From an uncultured Armatimonadota bacterium (GTDB lineage: Bacteria; Armatimonadota; Fimbriimonadia; Fimbriimonadales; Fimbriimonadaceae): DNA of 64,000 bases. Shown here one piece after another: positions 33,985 through 42,237 of this stretch. Each line of letters begins with the position of its first letter. Position 1 is the stretch's first letter. Made by a program: the position numbers and the translations under genes. The notes under the pieces are model-generated. The model was not told where the DNA came from. It ran no database searches and saw only the letters and a list, made by a program, of their open reading frames with translations. Location: the NCBI GenBank assembly GCA_903927025.1, contig CAIYLG010000052.1, positions 124,001-188,000 of the forward strand, written 5' to 3'.

Positions 33985-35052
33985 ATGACTCGCTTTTCCA
34001 TTGTCGGCGGCGGTTGGCGCTCGGAGTTCTTCCTCCGAATCGTCCGGGAGCTTGGGGATCAGTTCGAGATTCCCGCGATGCTGGTGCGAAACCCAGAGCG
34101 TGCGGAAGTCATGCGCAAAGATTGGGGCGTCAAAACCGTCACCACCATCGACGAGATTCTCGCGGACCATCCGGATTTCGTGGTCACCTCGCTGTCATGG
34201 GACAGCAACCCCGTGCTCATGCGCGAGTTGGCTGAACGGGGAATGGCCGTGTTTTCAGAGACGCCTCCCGCGCCAAAGGTGAATGACCTGCTCGGATTGG
34301 TCGACCTCATCAAGGCGGGAGCAAAGCTCCAGGTTGCGGAACAGTACTTCCTCCACCCAGAGCACGCGGCCCGACTTTCTGTCATTGAATCCGGGGTCTT
34401 GGGCGACGTGTTCCAGGCCCAGGTGTCCGTCTGCCACGGCTACCACGGCATCAGTCTGCTTCGTCGCTTTCTTGGCCTGGGCTACGAGGCTCCCAGAATC
34501 TCGGCCTATCGAATGCCAGAAACGGTGACCGGTGGCCCCGACCGAAACGGTCGTCCACCAACCGAAGAGCGGACCGACACGATGACGCAGATGGTGGCCC
34601 ACCTCGACTTTGGCGATAGGCATGGCGTGTTCGACTTTGTTGGGTCGATGTACCACTCCTACATCCGCTCTCACCGAATCCTCATTCGAGGTCCCAAGGG
34701 CGAAATCAACTTTGACGATGTCCGCTATCTCAAGGACTTCCAAACGCCGATCGAGTACACCTTCCGCCGGGTTGAAGCCGGGCACACCGGGAACCTGGAC
34801 GGTCACTTCCTGCAAGGCATTCTCGCCGGTGAGCACTGGGCCTACCGCAACCCGTTCCCGTTCGCCCGCCTCATGGACGACGAAATCGCCATCGCCGCGA
34901 TGCTCAAAGGCATGGGCGAATACGTCCAAGGTGGCCCCGATGTCTACTCGCTCGCCGAGGCGTGTCAAGACCACTACCTCTCAATCCTGATGAATGAAGC
35001 CGCCGACTCCGGTCAGCCCATACAGGCTGAGATTCAGCCCTGGGCAAATTAG
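33985..35052 (+). CDS. Gfo/Idh/MocA-family oxidoreductase lacking the EKP lysine
   Basis: 355 residues. FSIVGGGWRSEFFLRIV is the dinucleotide loop. Where the family has EKP, this protein has FSETPPAPKVND, so the catalytic Lys is absent. The C-terminal domain (FLGLGYEAPRISAYRMPETVTGG) is otherwise complete and of normal length. It may be a non-catalytic or mechanistically different member. Divergent from the alcohol dehydrogenase/SDR pair, which may share its promoter region (33911-33984). Confidence 0.88.
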   Translation: MTRFSIVGGGWRSEFFLRIVRELGDQFEIPAMLVRNPERAEVMRKDWGVKTVTTIDEILADHPDFVVTSLSWDSNPVLMRELAERGMAVFSETPPAPKVNDLLGLVDLIKAGAKLQVAEQYFLHPEHAARLSVIESGVLGDVFQAQVSVCHGYHGISLLRRFLGLGYEAPRISAYRMPETVTGGPDRNGRPPTEERTDTMTQMVAHLDFGDRHGVFDFVGSMYHSYIRSHRILIRGPKGEINFDDVRYLKDFQTPIEYTFRRVEAGHTGNLDGHFLQGILAGEHWAYRNPFPFARLMDDEIAIAAMLKGMGEYVQGGPDVYSLAEACQDHYLSILMNEAADSGQPIQAEIQPWAN

Positions 35053-35062
35053 AAAACAGAGG

Positions 35063-35100
35063 CCCCTTCATCCCTTCGGAGCGGAAGGAAGGGGATTTTT
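35063..35100 (+). terminator. intrinsic terminator, related to the stem of the compound repeat
   Basis: CCCCTTC (from 35063) pairs with GGAAGGGG (ending 35094), with partial pairing inside, and is followed by ATTTTT. The sequence resembles the first stem of the compound repeats at 27.2 and 56.4 kb. Confidence 0.65.
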
Positions 35101-35923
35101 ACGTTAGGGGGAGGACGAGTGCGGGGGCGGGGACGATGTGGTTGTCGCTAATTGGGATGACGGCGGTGCCGACCGCGAAGTATTCGATCACGTGGCTGCC
35201 CCAGCCGTGGTTGCTTTCTTCGACCCTAGCTCCCACAATTCCGACTGCCTGCTCGGCCTCTGCTTCGGCCTGCATTCGGGATAGCGCCAGCTCACGAGCA
35301 TCGTAGAGGGCCTGGGTGAAGTTCTCCATCTCCGCGTTGCGACCGATGCGCTTGATGGCGGCGCCAAGGCCTTGGTGGGCGACGTGATAGACGCAGGTGC
35401 CCATCACGAGCGAGACAGGGCGGTATCCGGTCTTCAACAGCGTCCAGAAATCCTGGCCGGAGAGATCGGAGGTGAACGGGCGGTTATTTACGGTGCGGTA
35501 GTTGCCGCCAGCGGTGTGCTTGATCGCAGTGCCGATTGCCATAAACTCGGCGAGGTTCTCGCCCCACTGCTGTAGGGTCACCACGAGACGAACTCCGACG
35601 ATGCCATCGGCGCCGAGGACGTCTGCTTCTTCTTCCATTCGGGTCATGGCGAGTTCGCGGGCCTGATACATTGCCTGAGTCAGCACGTCCAGTTCTTGGT
35701 TCTGGAACATGTTCGCGATCTGAAGTCCCACGTGGTAGATCGAGCTGCCCATCACCAGTCCGAGCGGCTCAAAACCAGCTTCACGAACCAGCATGAACTC
35801 GTTAACGGAGAGGTCACTGGTGAAGAGCTTGGGGGTTTCGCCCTCACCTCGCATATCTTTGAGGCGGCGGATGGCGGCTTCGGGAAGACCTTGCTGTTGT
35901 CCTGGCAAATACGGGCTGTTCAT
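35099..35923 (-). CDS. tandem YbjQ (UPF0145)-domain protein, A
   Basis: 274 residues containing two YbjQ-like domains. Each starts FTSDLS and continues through a VMGS or VMGT strand, a helix with ARELAxxRMxxEA and a GIVGxR strand. Domain 1 spans about 30-140 and domain 2 about 148-262. YbjQ domains usually stand alone as about 100-residue pentamers, so the duplication is unusual. The old name 'heavy-metal-binding' has little experimental support. It starts four bases after the stop of the next YbjQ gene. Confidence 0.88.
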   Translation of the reverse strand: MNSPYLPGQQQGLPEAAIRRLKDMRGEGETPKLFTSDLSVNEFMLVREAGFEPLGLVMGSSIYHVGLQIANMFQNQELDVLTQAMYQARELAMTRMEEEADVLGADGIVGVRLVVTLQQWGENLAEFMAIGTAIKHTAGGNYRTVNNRPFTSDLSGQDFWTLLKTGYRPVSLVMGTCVYHVAHQGLGAAIKRIGRNAEMENFTQALYDARELALSRMQAEAEAEQAVGIVGARVEESNHGWGSHVIEYFAVGTAVIPISDNHIVPAPALVLPLT

Positions 35924-35927
35924 GGTG

Positions 35928-36854
35928 TTATCGATTTACGGATAGGTTTGTGGAAATCTCAATCGGTTCGCCGGTTGCGGCGGGATCGGGAGAAATCGCG
36001 GTGCCAAAAACCGTGCAGTGCATCACGAAGCCGCCCTGGTTCTGACTGCTCCCCTGCACTTGGGCAGACAGCACTTCAAAGTGGCTCTCATAGGTGACGC
36101 CTACCACGCCTCTAGCGCGGAGAAGGTGCGCCTCCTGTTCGAGGCGGCTCATGGCAATCTCTCGGGCGGTGTACATTCCCTGGCTCAGTGAGGCGAGTTC
36201 GCCGTTTGACCAGCTCAACATCAGGTTTTGGGAGCGCCAGTCTGGATACTGATACCAGGCGCACGTGCCGAAAACGAATCCGACGGGAGCCATCCCCATC
36301 TGACGCAGCTTCCAGTGGCTCTGTCCGCTCAGGTTGCTGACAAACGGCTCGACTCCGGGAGCGAGAGGAGGGGAATTCAGGCGACGGACGGCGGTGCCGA
36401 AGGCGATGTACTCGACCAACCCACTGGCCCCTTCGCTGTTCTTTCGGGTGAGCTGAACTCCCACCACTCCATCGGCACCCAGCAGTTTGGCTTCCTGTCG
36501 CAAACGGTTGAAGGCTAAATTTCTCGAATCGGTTTGGGCGGCGCTCATGACTGCCAGTTCGCCCGAGGCGTACAGCCAGGAGGACTGGGGCAGATACTGC
36601 CACCCAACTTGGAAGACACAGCTTCCCATCACTTGACCCAGGGGCTCAAAACCACATTCTCGGGTTAGCAGGAGCTCCTGAGGGCTAAGGTCGGAGGTGA
36701 AAAACGGACGGCCAGAAGCATTGCGCTTTGCCTGCTCGGTGAGACGATCCACCGCATTGAGGGGAAGTCCGCCAAGCGAAATACTCACGCGGCTGGCCTC
36801 TTCGCGTGCCTGCTTTTCTGGATCGGGTTTGGCACCGCTGCCAAAGAAGTTCAT
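35928..36854 (-). CDS. tandem YbjQ (UPF0145)-domain protein, B
   Basis: 308 residues with two more YbjQ-like domains: FFTSDLSPQELLLTRECGFEPLG ... GADGVVGVQL (about 48-160) and FVSNLSGQSHWKLRQMGMAPVG ... RARGVVGVTY (about 170-300). The N-terminal 45 residues are polar (GSGAKPDPEKQAREEA). It overlaps the upstream small gene by four bases (ATGA) and precedes YbjQ protein A, giving four YbjQ domains from two neighbouring genes. Confidence 0.88.
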   Translation of the reverse strand: MNFFGSGAKPDPEKQAREEASRVSISLGGLPLNAVDRLTEQAKRNASGRPFFTSDLSPQELLLTRECGFEPLGQVMGSCVFQVGWQYLPQSSWLYASGELAVMSAAQTDSRNLAFNRLRQEAKLLGADGVVGVQLTRKNSEGASGLVEYIAFGTAVRRLNSPPLAPGVEPFVSNLSGQSHWKLRQMGMAPVGFVFGTCAWYQYPDWRSQNLMLSWSNGELASLSQGMYTAREIAMSRLEQEAHLLRARGVVGVTYESHFEVLSAQVQGSSQNQGGFVMHCTVFGTAISPDPAATGEPIEISTNLSVNR

Positions 36855-37255
36855 TGCTGCAATCCTAAAGACCGCGCAAGGGCGTTGTGGGTTTCAGCAC
36901 TTGTTCGGGCATTTTCCTCAAGCACATCCCCAAGCTGCTGGAGGCATTCCGCCATCGAGATCGTTTCGGTCTTCAGTGCGATCCCTCTGACCATTCGCTT
37001 GCGGGATGCAACCAGCGAGCCGCTGCCGGGATCTTCGATCGCGAACACAAAGTCTCCGAGGGCGATTTCCACGGAAACCAAATGCTTGGCGCCGAACATC
37101 CCTTTCGTCCGTTTCTGGACGTTCCCAGGAAAGCTCCTCTCAAAAGTGTCGGCAAGGAGGGGGAGCAGCGAGCGCTGATCTGCCTGGTACTCCTTGGCAA
37201 GGGCGGCCGCTACGCCAAGCTTGACCCACTCCTGATCCTCAAACCCATCCGCCAT
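36851..37255 (-). CDS. uncharacterised 134-residue cytoplasmic protein
   Basis: No recognised family. It is soluble and predicted alpha/beta, with FGAKHLVSVEIALGDFVFAIED in the middle and a helical, possibly coiled C-terminus (MAECLQQLGDVLEENARTSAETHNALARSLGL). First gene of the YbjQ operon: its stop overlaps the start of YbjQ protein B by four bases, so the products are likely made together. Confidence 0.75.
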   Translation of the reverse strand: MADGFEDQEWVKLGVAAALAKEYQADQRSLLPLLADTFERSFPGNVQKRTKGMFGAKHLVSVEIALGDFVFAIEDPGSGSLVASRKRMVRGIALKTETISMAECLQQLGDVLEENARTSAETHNALARSLGLQQ

Positions 37256-37313
37256 AGAACCGAAGTTTAGCCGAAGGCACTATGGGATTGACGGACCAGA
37301 ACACTTCTCCAAA

Positions 37314-37850
37314 TTAGCCGACCGGTGTAGGCGGTTTCCAACTGAGGATTTCGGCAGGCTTGCGGCCTGGATTGGGCGGAAACTCCTTGGGGAAGCCAAT
37401 GATGATAGGAATCACGGCTTGGTAACCTTCTGGAATACCAACCAGCGCTTTAATCTCTGGGTCATTCAGCGCCTTCCAGGCAGAACCTACTGTGCAGGCG
37501 CCCACTCCGCGGTCCCTGGCCGATACCAGGAGATTTTCTGCAGCCAGACAGCAGTCCCACTCGGCGTGAGGGAGCCTGGAGTTCGCGCAGACGACCACGA
37601 GGGTTGTCGAGTTGTAGAAAATGCTTCCTTCGCTCTCATAGTCGCCAGTCCCAAGCTCATGGGCCCTTGCGTTGATCTGACTCAACACTTCCACGTCCTG
37701 AACGATTGAAAAGGCCCATGGCTGCGAGTTCATGGCGCTGGGGGCCTGGATAGCGGCGTCGATGAGGTGCCGAATCGTAGATTCGGGGACGACGTCGGGC
37801 GTAAAGTCCCTTACGGAACGTCGAGCGTAAATTGCTTCTGTGGCCTTCAT
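37314..37850 (-). CDS. nitroreductase-family FMN oxidoreductase
   Basis: 178 residues. IYARRSVRDFTPD and APSAMNSQPWAFSIV are the FMN-binding segments, AAENLLVSARDRGVGACTVG forms the dimer interface and IIIGFP is the C-terminal FMN contact. Uses NAD(P)H to reduce nitro- or quinone-type substrates; the natural substrate cannot be read from sequence. Stands alone, upstream of the YbjQ operon on the same strand with a 58-base gap. Confidence 0.92.
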   Translation of the reverse strand: MKATEAIYARRSVRDFTPDVVPESTIRHLIDAAIQAPSAMNSQPWAFSIVQDVEVLSQINARAHELGTGDYESEGSIFYNSTTLVVVCANSRLPHAEWDCCLAAENLLVSARDRGVGACTVGSAWKALNDPEIKALVGIPEGYQAVIPIIIGFPKEFPPNPGRKPAEILSWKPPTPVG

Positions 37851-38220
37851 ATTAGGCTGCTCCTTTGTGGTCGGGAATGAGAGTTGGGGGGGCGCTCTCC
37901 TGCTTTCCGGGTGCTGATTGTGAACCTGACCGGTCGCCGAGTCTTGCCACTGCCTTTACAACTTCGGCGGTTCCCCGAAGAAGCTCCTACAGACTCGGGA
38001 GAAGACCACATTCCCTCGATGGTCTCGCTAGGATCTATCCCGTGCTTTGAATGTTCCACGCGACGCCTACCCCCGCTAAAGATATTGCTACGGATGCAGA
38101 TATCGGGCAAGTCAACGGTTCCATGTCAGGAATAGTCAGGACACACGGAGGTCCCTCAGTTTGGTTAAGGGGCTTGGGCACAAGAAAGTCGCTGGGTAAC
38201 CTGCCGAAGTGCTAAACGCC
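37851..38220. other. 370-bp intergenic region between divergent genes
   Basis: Lies between the nitroreductase (minus) and the sigma factor (plus). Apart from a short hairpin CTTCGG/CCGAAG (37962-37980) I see no gene, tRNA, clear promoter or repeat. It presumably holds both promoters. Confidence 0.5.
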
Positions 38221-38754
38221 ATGGACGAAGATAGGCTTGAGCGCCTCGTCGCTCGGCACAAAGATTCCGTCTACCGTCAGATGGTGCGTGTTTGCGGCAA
38301 TCGCACAGACGCGGAAGACGCCCTCGCCGATGCCTTGGTCTCAGCCGTCAAAAGTGCGGGCGATTTGAGAGACCAAGAGGCCTTTCGGAAATGGCTCACG
38401 CTCATTGCCTCAAGAGCGTGTGCAAGAACCCGAATTCGAGATCGCTTTCATGCCGCCCTGTCCCTTTCTGAGATGGAGTCCATCGGATTTGAGGCGGGTT
38501 CCGATGCTGCCGATCCCCATTCGGAAGCGGTGAGGAAGGACCTGAAAGCCTGCGTTGCCGCCGCCATCGGCCAGTTGCCGACCACCTATCGAGATGTTTA
38601 TGTTCGCCGAGAAATCGATGAAGAGCGAGCGGAATCCGTCGCGGCAGATCTTGGACTTACGATTCCCGCACTCAAATCCAGACTGCACCGGGCAAGGCAG
38701 ATCGTCCGTCAGTCAATCGATACGGACATCTCCTGCCAAGCAATAAGCGACTAA
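38221..38754 (+). CDS. ECF-type RNA polymerase sigma factor
   Basis: 177 residues. Region 2 (ERLVARHKDSVYRQMVRVCGNRTDAEDALADAL ... FRKWLTLIASRAC) binds the -10 and core polymerase; region 4 (LPTTYRDVYVRREIDEERAESVAADLGLTIPALKSRLHRAR) is the -35-binding helix-turn-helix. The ATG at 38221 is preferred to the GTG four codons earlier. No anti-sigma gene follows: the next gene is convergent and overlaps by four bases. How this sigma factor is controlled is therefore unclear. Confidence 0.9.
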   Translation: MDEDRLERLVARHKDSVYRQMVRVCGNRTDAEDALADALVSAVKSAGDLRDQEAFRKWLTLIASRACARTRIRDRFHAALSLSEMESIGFEAGSDAADPHSEAVRKDLKACVAAAIGQLPTTYRDVYVRREIDEERAESVAADLGLTIPALKSRLHRARQIVRQSIDTDISCQAISD

Positions 38755-39227
38755 GAGAAAAAGGGGATGAAGCGCCAGCTTCGATCCATGTACTCCACGT
38801 ATTCGGGGAATCGCTGACGCATCCACCGCTCTTCTCGGGTGGCTTTGGCCCCAAAAAACGCCATCGTGGCGACGGTGAGGTACCCCTGTCCGAAGCTTGG
38901 GAACAGTGCATAGATGCCGATGGCGATCAGGATCAGTCCCGCATAAATCGGGTGTCTCACCATCGCGTAGATGCCAGAAGTCTGAAGCTCACTATTCGAC
39001 TTCGGCACTGGCATCGGGGAGAGGTTGCCTCCCAGCTGAAAGCACGCGACAAAGATCAGGATAAAGCCCAGAATCACGAGGATCGGCCCGAAATAGGGAA
39101 TCTGGTGTGCGGGGGAGGCAAAAGGCATGAAATGCCAAATGAGAACTGCCACGAGCAAAATGCCCTGCAAAATCACCCACACTCCTCCCTTCTTAAGGAA
39201 TCCGTCATCTTTGGCCGGTGTTTCCAT
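38751..39227 (-). CDS. isoprenylcysteine methyltransferase-family membrane protein
   Basis: 158 residues with about four transmembrane helices. The C-terminal GIYAMVRHPIYAGLILIAIG and REERWMRQRFPEYVEYMDR contain the RHP, E/R and Y motifs of the ICMT/PEMT-like S-adenosylmethionine methyltransferases. Bacterial members have unknown small or lipid substrates. Overlaps the sigma factor gene by four bases tail to tail. Confidence 0.88.
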   Translation of the reverse strand: METPAKDDGFLKKGGVWVILQGILLVAVLIWHFMPFASPAHQIPYFGPILVILGFILIFVACFQLGGNLSPMPVPKSNSELQTSGIYAMVRHPIYAGLILIAIGIYALFPSFGQGYLTVATMAFFGAKATREERWMRQRFPEYVEYMDRSWRFIPFFS

Positions 39228-39306
39228 AATATCCTTGCATTAAAGCTACACCATATTTTCGCTGCAGCCATGTCACAGATTTTCGGCTGAATCAGGTTGA
39301 GTCTTT

Positions 39307-39370
39307 AGGCCCCGTTCATACGTCAGTGCGAGGATTTGCGAGGTTGAATCCTTTCTTCCCGACGGGGCCT
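39307..39370 (+). promoter_or_regulatory. structured leader upstream of osmC
   Basis: AGGCCCCGT (39307-39315) pairs exactly with ACGGGGCCT (39362-39370), enclosing 46 bases in which AGGATT (39331-39336) pairs with AATCCT (39347-39352). It ends 41 bases before the osmC start. The T-runs expected of a plain terminator are absent. It could be a 5'-UTR regulatory structure; no known riboswitch class is recognised. Confidence 0.45.
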
Positions 39371-39411
39371 CTCCCATATCAAAGCCATCAGGTGTGGCAG
39401 AGAGGCAAACG

Positions 39412-39864
39412 ATGATTCAAGTTGAATGGAAAGGCGAGCGCACGATTGAAGCGATTCCTCCTAGTGGCAATCGCTTCGTGATGGACGCTTATCCCGAAGC
39501 GGGCGGCCACAATCAAGGCCCCACGCCGCTGGAGGCATTCGTCGCTGCAGGCGCAGCATGCTCGGCAATGGATGTGCTCCAAATATTGGAGAAGAAGCGC
39601 CAAACCGTGACTTCTTACAGAGTGGAAGTTGAGGGGGAGAGAGCCGACTCTGGCCCGTATCCGCGCCCGTTTACGAAGCTGGTCTACAGGCACATCCTGC
39701 AGGGTGAGAACCTTGATGAAAGTGCAGTGGAACAGGCGGTTAAGCTGAGCGACGAGAAGTACTGCACCGTGATTGCCACCCTTCGCGCCGCCCCCGAAGT
39801 CTCGTCGATCTTCGACATTAACGTTGGAAGTAAATGGGCCCACCCGATATCCAGATTGTGTTAA
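39412..39864 (+). CDS. OsmC-family peroxide-resistance protein
   Basis: 150 residues. VAAGAACSAMDVLQILEKKR holds the peroxidatic cysteine and LSDEKYCTVIATL the second conserved cysteine of OsmC/Ohr-fold proteins; GGHNQGPTPLEAFVAA is the characteristic first motif. It most resembles the YhfA/OsmC-like branch, so thiol-dependent reduction of organic hydroperoxides is likely but not certain. The ATG at 39412 has AGAGAGG seven bases upstream; an earlier GTG at 39394 does not. Confidence 0.9.
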   Translation: MIQVEWKGERTIEAIPPSGNRFVMDAYPEAGGHNQGPTPLEAFVAAGAACSAMDVLQILEKKRQTVTSYRVEVEGERADSGPYPRPFTKLVYRHILQGENLDESAVEQAVKLSDEKYCTVIATLRAAPEVSSIFDINVGSKWAHPISRLC

Positions 39865-39982
39865 AGCCATCAAGCTGTGCTCCCTAAACGGGCGATTTGA
39901 CGCGAAAAAGGAACCACAATCTTCCTAGGGCTTCTTAGCCATAGAGACAGGCTGCCAAAGATGGACGCCTGGGGAGAACGCT

Positions 39983-42232
39983 ATTTCGAATCTGAACACC
40001 GACGCGCTGGAGTATCACGAGCAGGGGAGACCGGGGAAGACCGAGGTCGTCCCGACGAAACCCTGCCTTACCGCGAGAGACCTTTCGCTGGCCTACTCGC
40101 CTGGAGTTGCCGCCCCGTGCCTGGCAATCGAAAAGGACCCCAGCCTTGCCTATCGCTATACCAACAAAGGCAACTTGGTCGCCGTCGTATCGAACGGAAC
40201 CGCCGTGCTTGGCCTGGGCGACATTGGCGCCTTGGCGGGTAAGCCAGTCATGGAAGGCAAGGGCGTTTTATTCAAGCGATTTGCTCAGGTCGACGTTTTC
40301 GACATCGAACTGAACACCAAGAGCACGGACGAAATCATCAAAGCCTGCCAGCTTTTGGAGCCGACTTTTGGCGGCATCAACCTTGAGGATATCAAGGCGC
40401 CGGATTGCTTTGTCATCGAGGAAGAACTCAAACGCACGATGACAATTCCCGTATTCCATGACGACCAGCATGGAACCGCAATCATCTCTGGGGCCGCCCT
40501 TATTAACGCGCTCCTGATCACAAATCGAGATGCAGCTTCGACGACGGTGGTTGTCAATGGTGCGGGTGCCTCTGCCCTAGCCTGCGCCAAATTTTACGAG
40601 ACTCTCGGTATCAAGTCGGAGAACATCACACTTGTCGACACCAAGGGCGTGGTGTACGCCGGTCGAACGGAGGGGATGAACAAGTACAAGCTCCACTTCG
40701 CCCGCGAAACCCATCTTCGAACCTTGGCAGAGGCACTCGTCGGTGCCGACGTGTTCCTGGGATGCTCTGTTGCAGACGTGATGACGCCGGAGATGCTGAA
40801 GACGATGGCGCCGAACCCGATCGTGTTTGCCCTCGCCAATCCCGATCCCGAAATCACCTACGAAGCCGCCAAGGCCGCTCGGCCCGACGCTATCGTCGCC
40901 ACCGGACGCAGCGACTACCCAAATCAGGTCAACAACGTCCTCGGCTTTCCATTCATCTTCCGGGGCGCGCTGGATGTCCGTGCCTCAGGCATTAATGAGG
41001 AGATGAAGCAGGCTGCCGCCCACGCGCTTGCCGCCCTTGCCCGAGAGCCAGTGCCCGATGAGGTAACCATGGCGTACGGCGGGGCTCATTTTGACTTTGG
41101 CCCTGACTACATCATTCCCAAGCCATTCGATCGTCGGCTGTTGAGGCACGTGTCCACCGCCGTCGCCAAGGCGGCCTGCGAGACCGGCGTTGCCCGTCAC
41201 TCGATCGAAGATTGGGATGCGTACGGCATCAGCCTCGATGCGATGACCAGCAAGGCCGAAGTCGTCATGCGGCGTATCCGATCGGGCGCGCGCAGCAGAG
41301 ACGCTCGAATAGTGTTCACCGAGGGTGAAAATCCCAAAGTCATCGACGCCTGCCGCACGATTGTTCAGGAAGGTGCGGGCCACCCGATCCTGCTGGGCAG
41401 GGAAGAGGTTATCGATCAGGCCGCGCAGAGATTTGGCATCAACAAATCGGACTATCAGGTCATCGACCCTGCGAAGTCTCCCGATATCGAAGAACTCACC
41501 GCAGAACTCGCACTCGTCGGTGCCAGAGACGGCATCACCGCCCCAAAGGCGCACCGGCTGATCCTCTCGCCGATGTACTACGGCATGATGCTTTTGCGGC
41601 TCGGACGTGCGGAAGCGATGATCACTGGGGCAGACGATGCCTATGGCGACACCATGCGCACGCTGCTCCCACTCACGGAGACGCTTCCTTCCATCCAGCG
41701 CGCGGCTGGGTTCCATGTGATCCTCATCGAGGGCCAGGTCTTCGTGATCGGGGACACCACCCTCACGATTGACCCAACCAGCGAGCAGCTTGCCGATATC
41801 GCCCGCCTCGGCGCGGATTTTGCTGCGGAGCTAGGATTGACTCCAAAGGTTGCCCTCCTCTCCTTCTCGAACTTTGGTGCAAGCAACCACCCAAGGGCCA
41901 AAAAGGTCAGGCGAGCGGCTGAAATCCTCAAGCGCACCAATCCGGAGTTGCTTTCGGATGGAGAAATGCATGGTGACGTGGCTGTGCTTCCCGAGTTTGC
42001 CCGGCTGAACTTCCCCCATAGCCGCATCCAGGGAGATGCCAACGTGCTGATCTGCCCAGATCTGGACTCGGCCAATATCTCGTACAAGCTGCTCGCCTCC
42101 ATTGGCCAGAAGTCGGAGTTCATCGGTCCCGTGCTGCGCGGTCTCAAGCAGGCCGTCAACATGGTTTCGTTCAACTCGACGGCACGGGAGATCGCAAACC
42201 TCGCCGCGTTCAGTGCGTTCAAGGCTCGGTAG
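39983..42232 (+). CDS. maeB: NADP-dependent malic enzyme with phosphotransacetylase-like domain
   Basis: 749 residues if translation starts at ATT (39983). Malic domain, then NAD-binding domain, then a C-terminal phosphate acetyltransferase-like regulatory domain, as in E. coli MaeB. It decarboxylates malate to pyruvate, making [18 protein letters not shown] and [35 protein letters not shown] are typical. The frame is open from 39929 but contains no ATG, GTG or TTG before the TTG at 40175, which is deep inside the conserved malic domain. ATT lies six bases after GGGGAG and gives an N-terminus as long as the family's ([12 protein letters not shown]). A frameshift from the ATG at 39961 is the alternative. 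Confidence 0.93.
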   Translation: MSNLNTDALEYHEQGRPGKTEVVPTKPCLTARDLSLAYSPGVAAPCLAIEKDPSLAYRYTNKGNLVAVVSNGTAVLGLGDIGALAGKPVMEGKGVLFKRFAQVDVFDIELNTKSTDEIIKACQLLEPTFGGINLEDIKAPDCFVIEEELKRTMTIPVFHDDQHGTAIISGAALINALLITNRDAASTTVVVNGAGASALACAKFYETLGIKSENITLVDTKGVVYAGRTEGMNKYKLHFARETHLRTLAEALVGADVFLGCSVADVMTPEMLKTMAPNPIVFALANPDPEITYEAAKAARPDAIVATGRSDYPNQVNNVLGFPFIFRGALDVRASGINEEMKQAAAHALAALAREPVPDEVTMAYGGAHFDFGPDYIIPKPFDRRLLRHVSTAVAKAACETGVARHSIEDWDAYGISLDAMTSKAEVVMRRIRSGARSRDARIVFTEGENPKVIDACRTIVQEGAGHPILLGREEVIDQAAQRFGINKSDYQVIDPAKSPDIEELTAELALVGARDGITAPKAHRLILSPMYYGMMLLRLGRAEAMITGADDAYGDTMRTLLPLTETLPSIQRAAGFHVILIEGQVFVIGDTTLTIDPTSEQLADIARLGADFAAELGLTPKVALLSFSNFGASNHPRAKKVRRAAEILKRTNPELLSDGEMHGDVAVLPEFARLNFPHSRIQGDANVLICPDLDSANISYKLLASIGQKSEFIGPVLRGLKQAVNMVSFNSTAREIANLAAFSAFKAR

Positions 42233-42237
42233 CCGCG

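Noticed and set aside
34255-34974. 239-residue minus-strand reading frame
   Set aside because: Shadow of the Gfo/Idh gene on the other strand.
37851-38220. RNA gene or mobile element in the long intergenic region
   Set aside because: Only a short hairpin was found; no tRNA fold, terminal repeats or transposase fragments.
39961-40242. Separate 93-residue gene before maeB starting with ATG
   Set aside because: Its translation is unlike any protein, while another frame of the same DNA encodes the conserved N-terminus of malic enzyme.
40985-41716. 243-residue minus-strand reading frame
   Set aside because: Opposite the well-conserved maeB gene.
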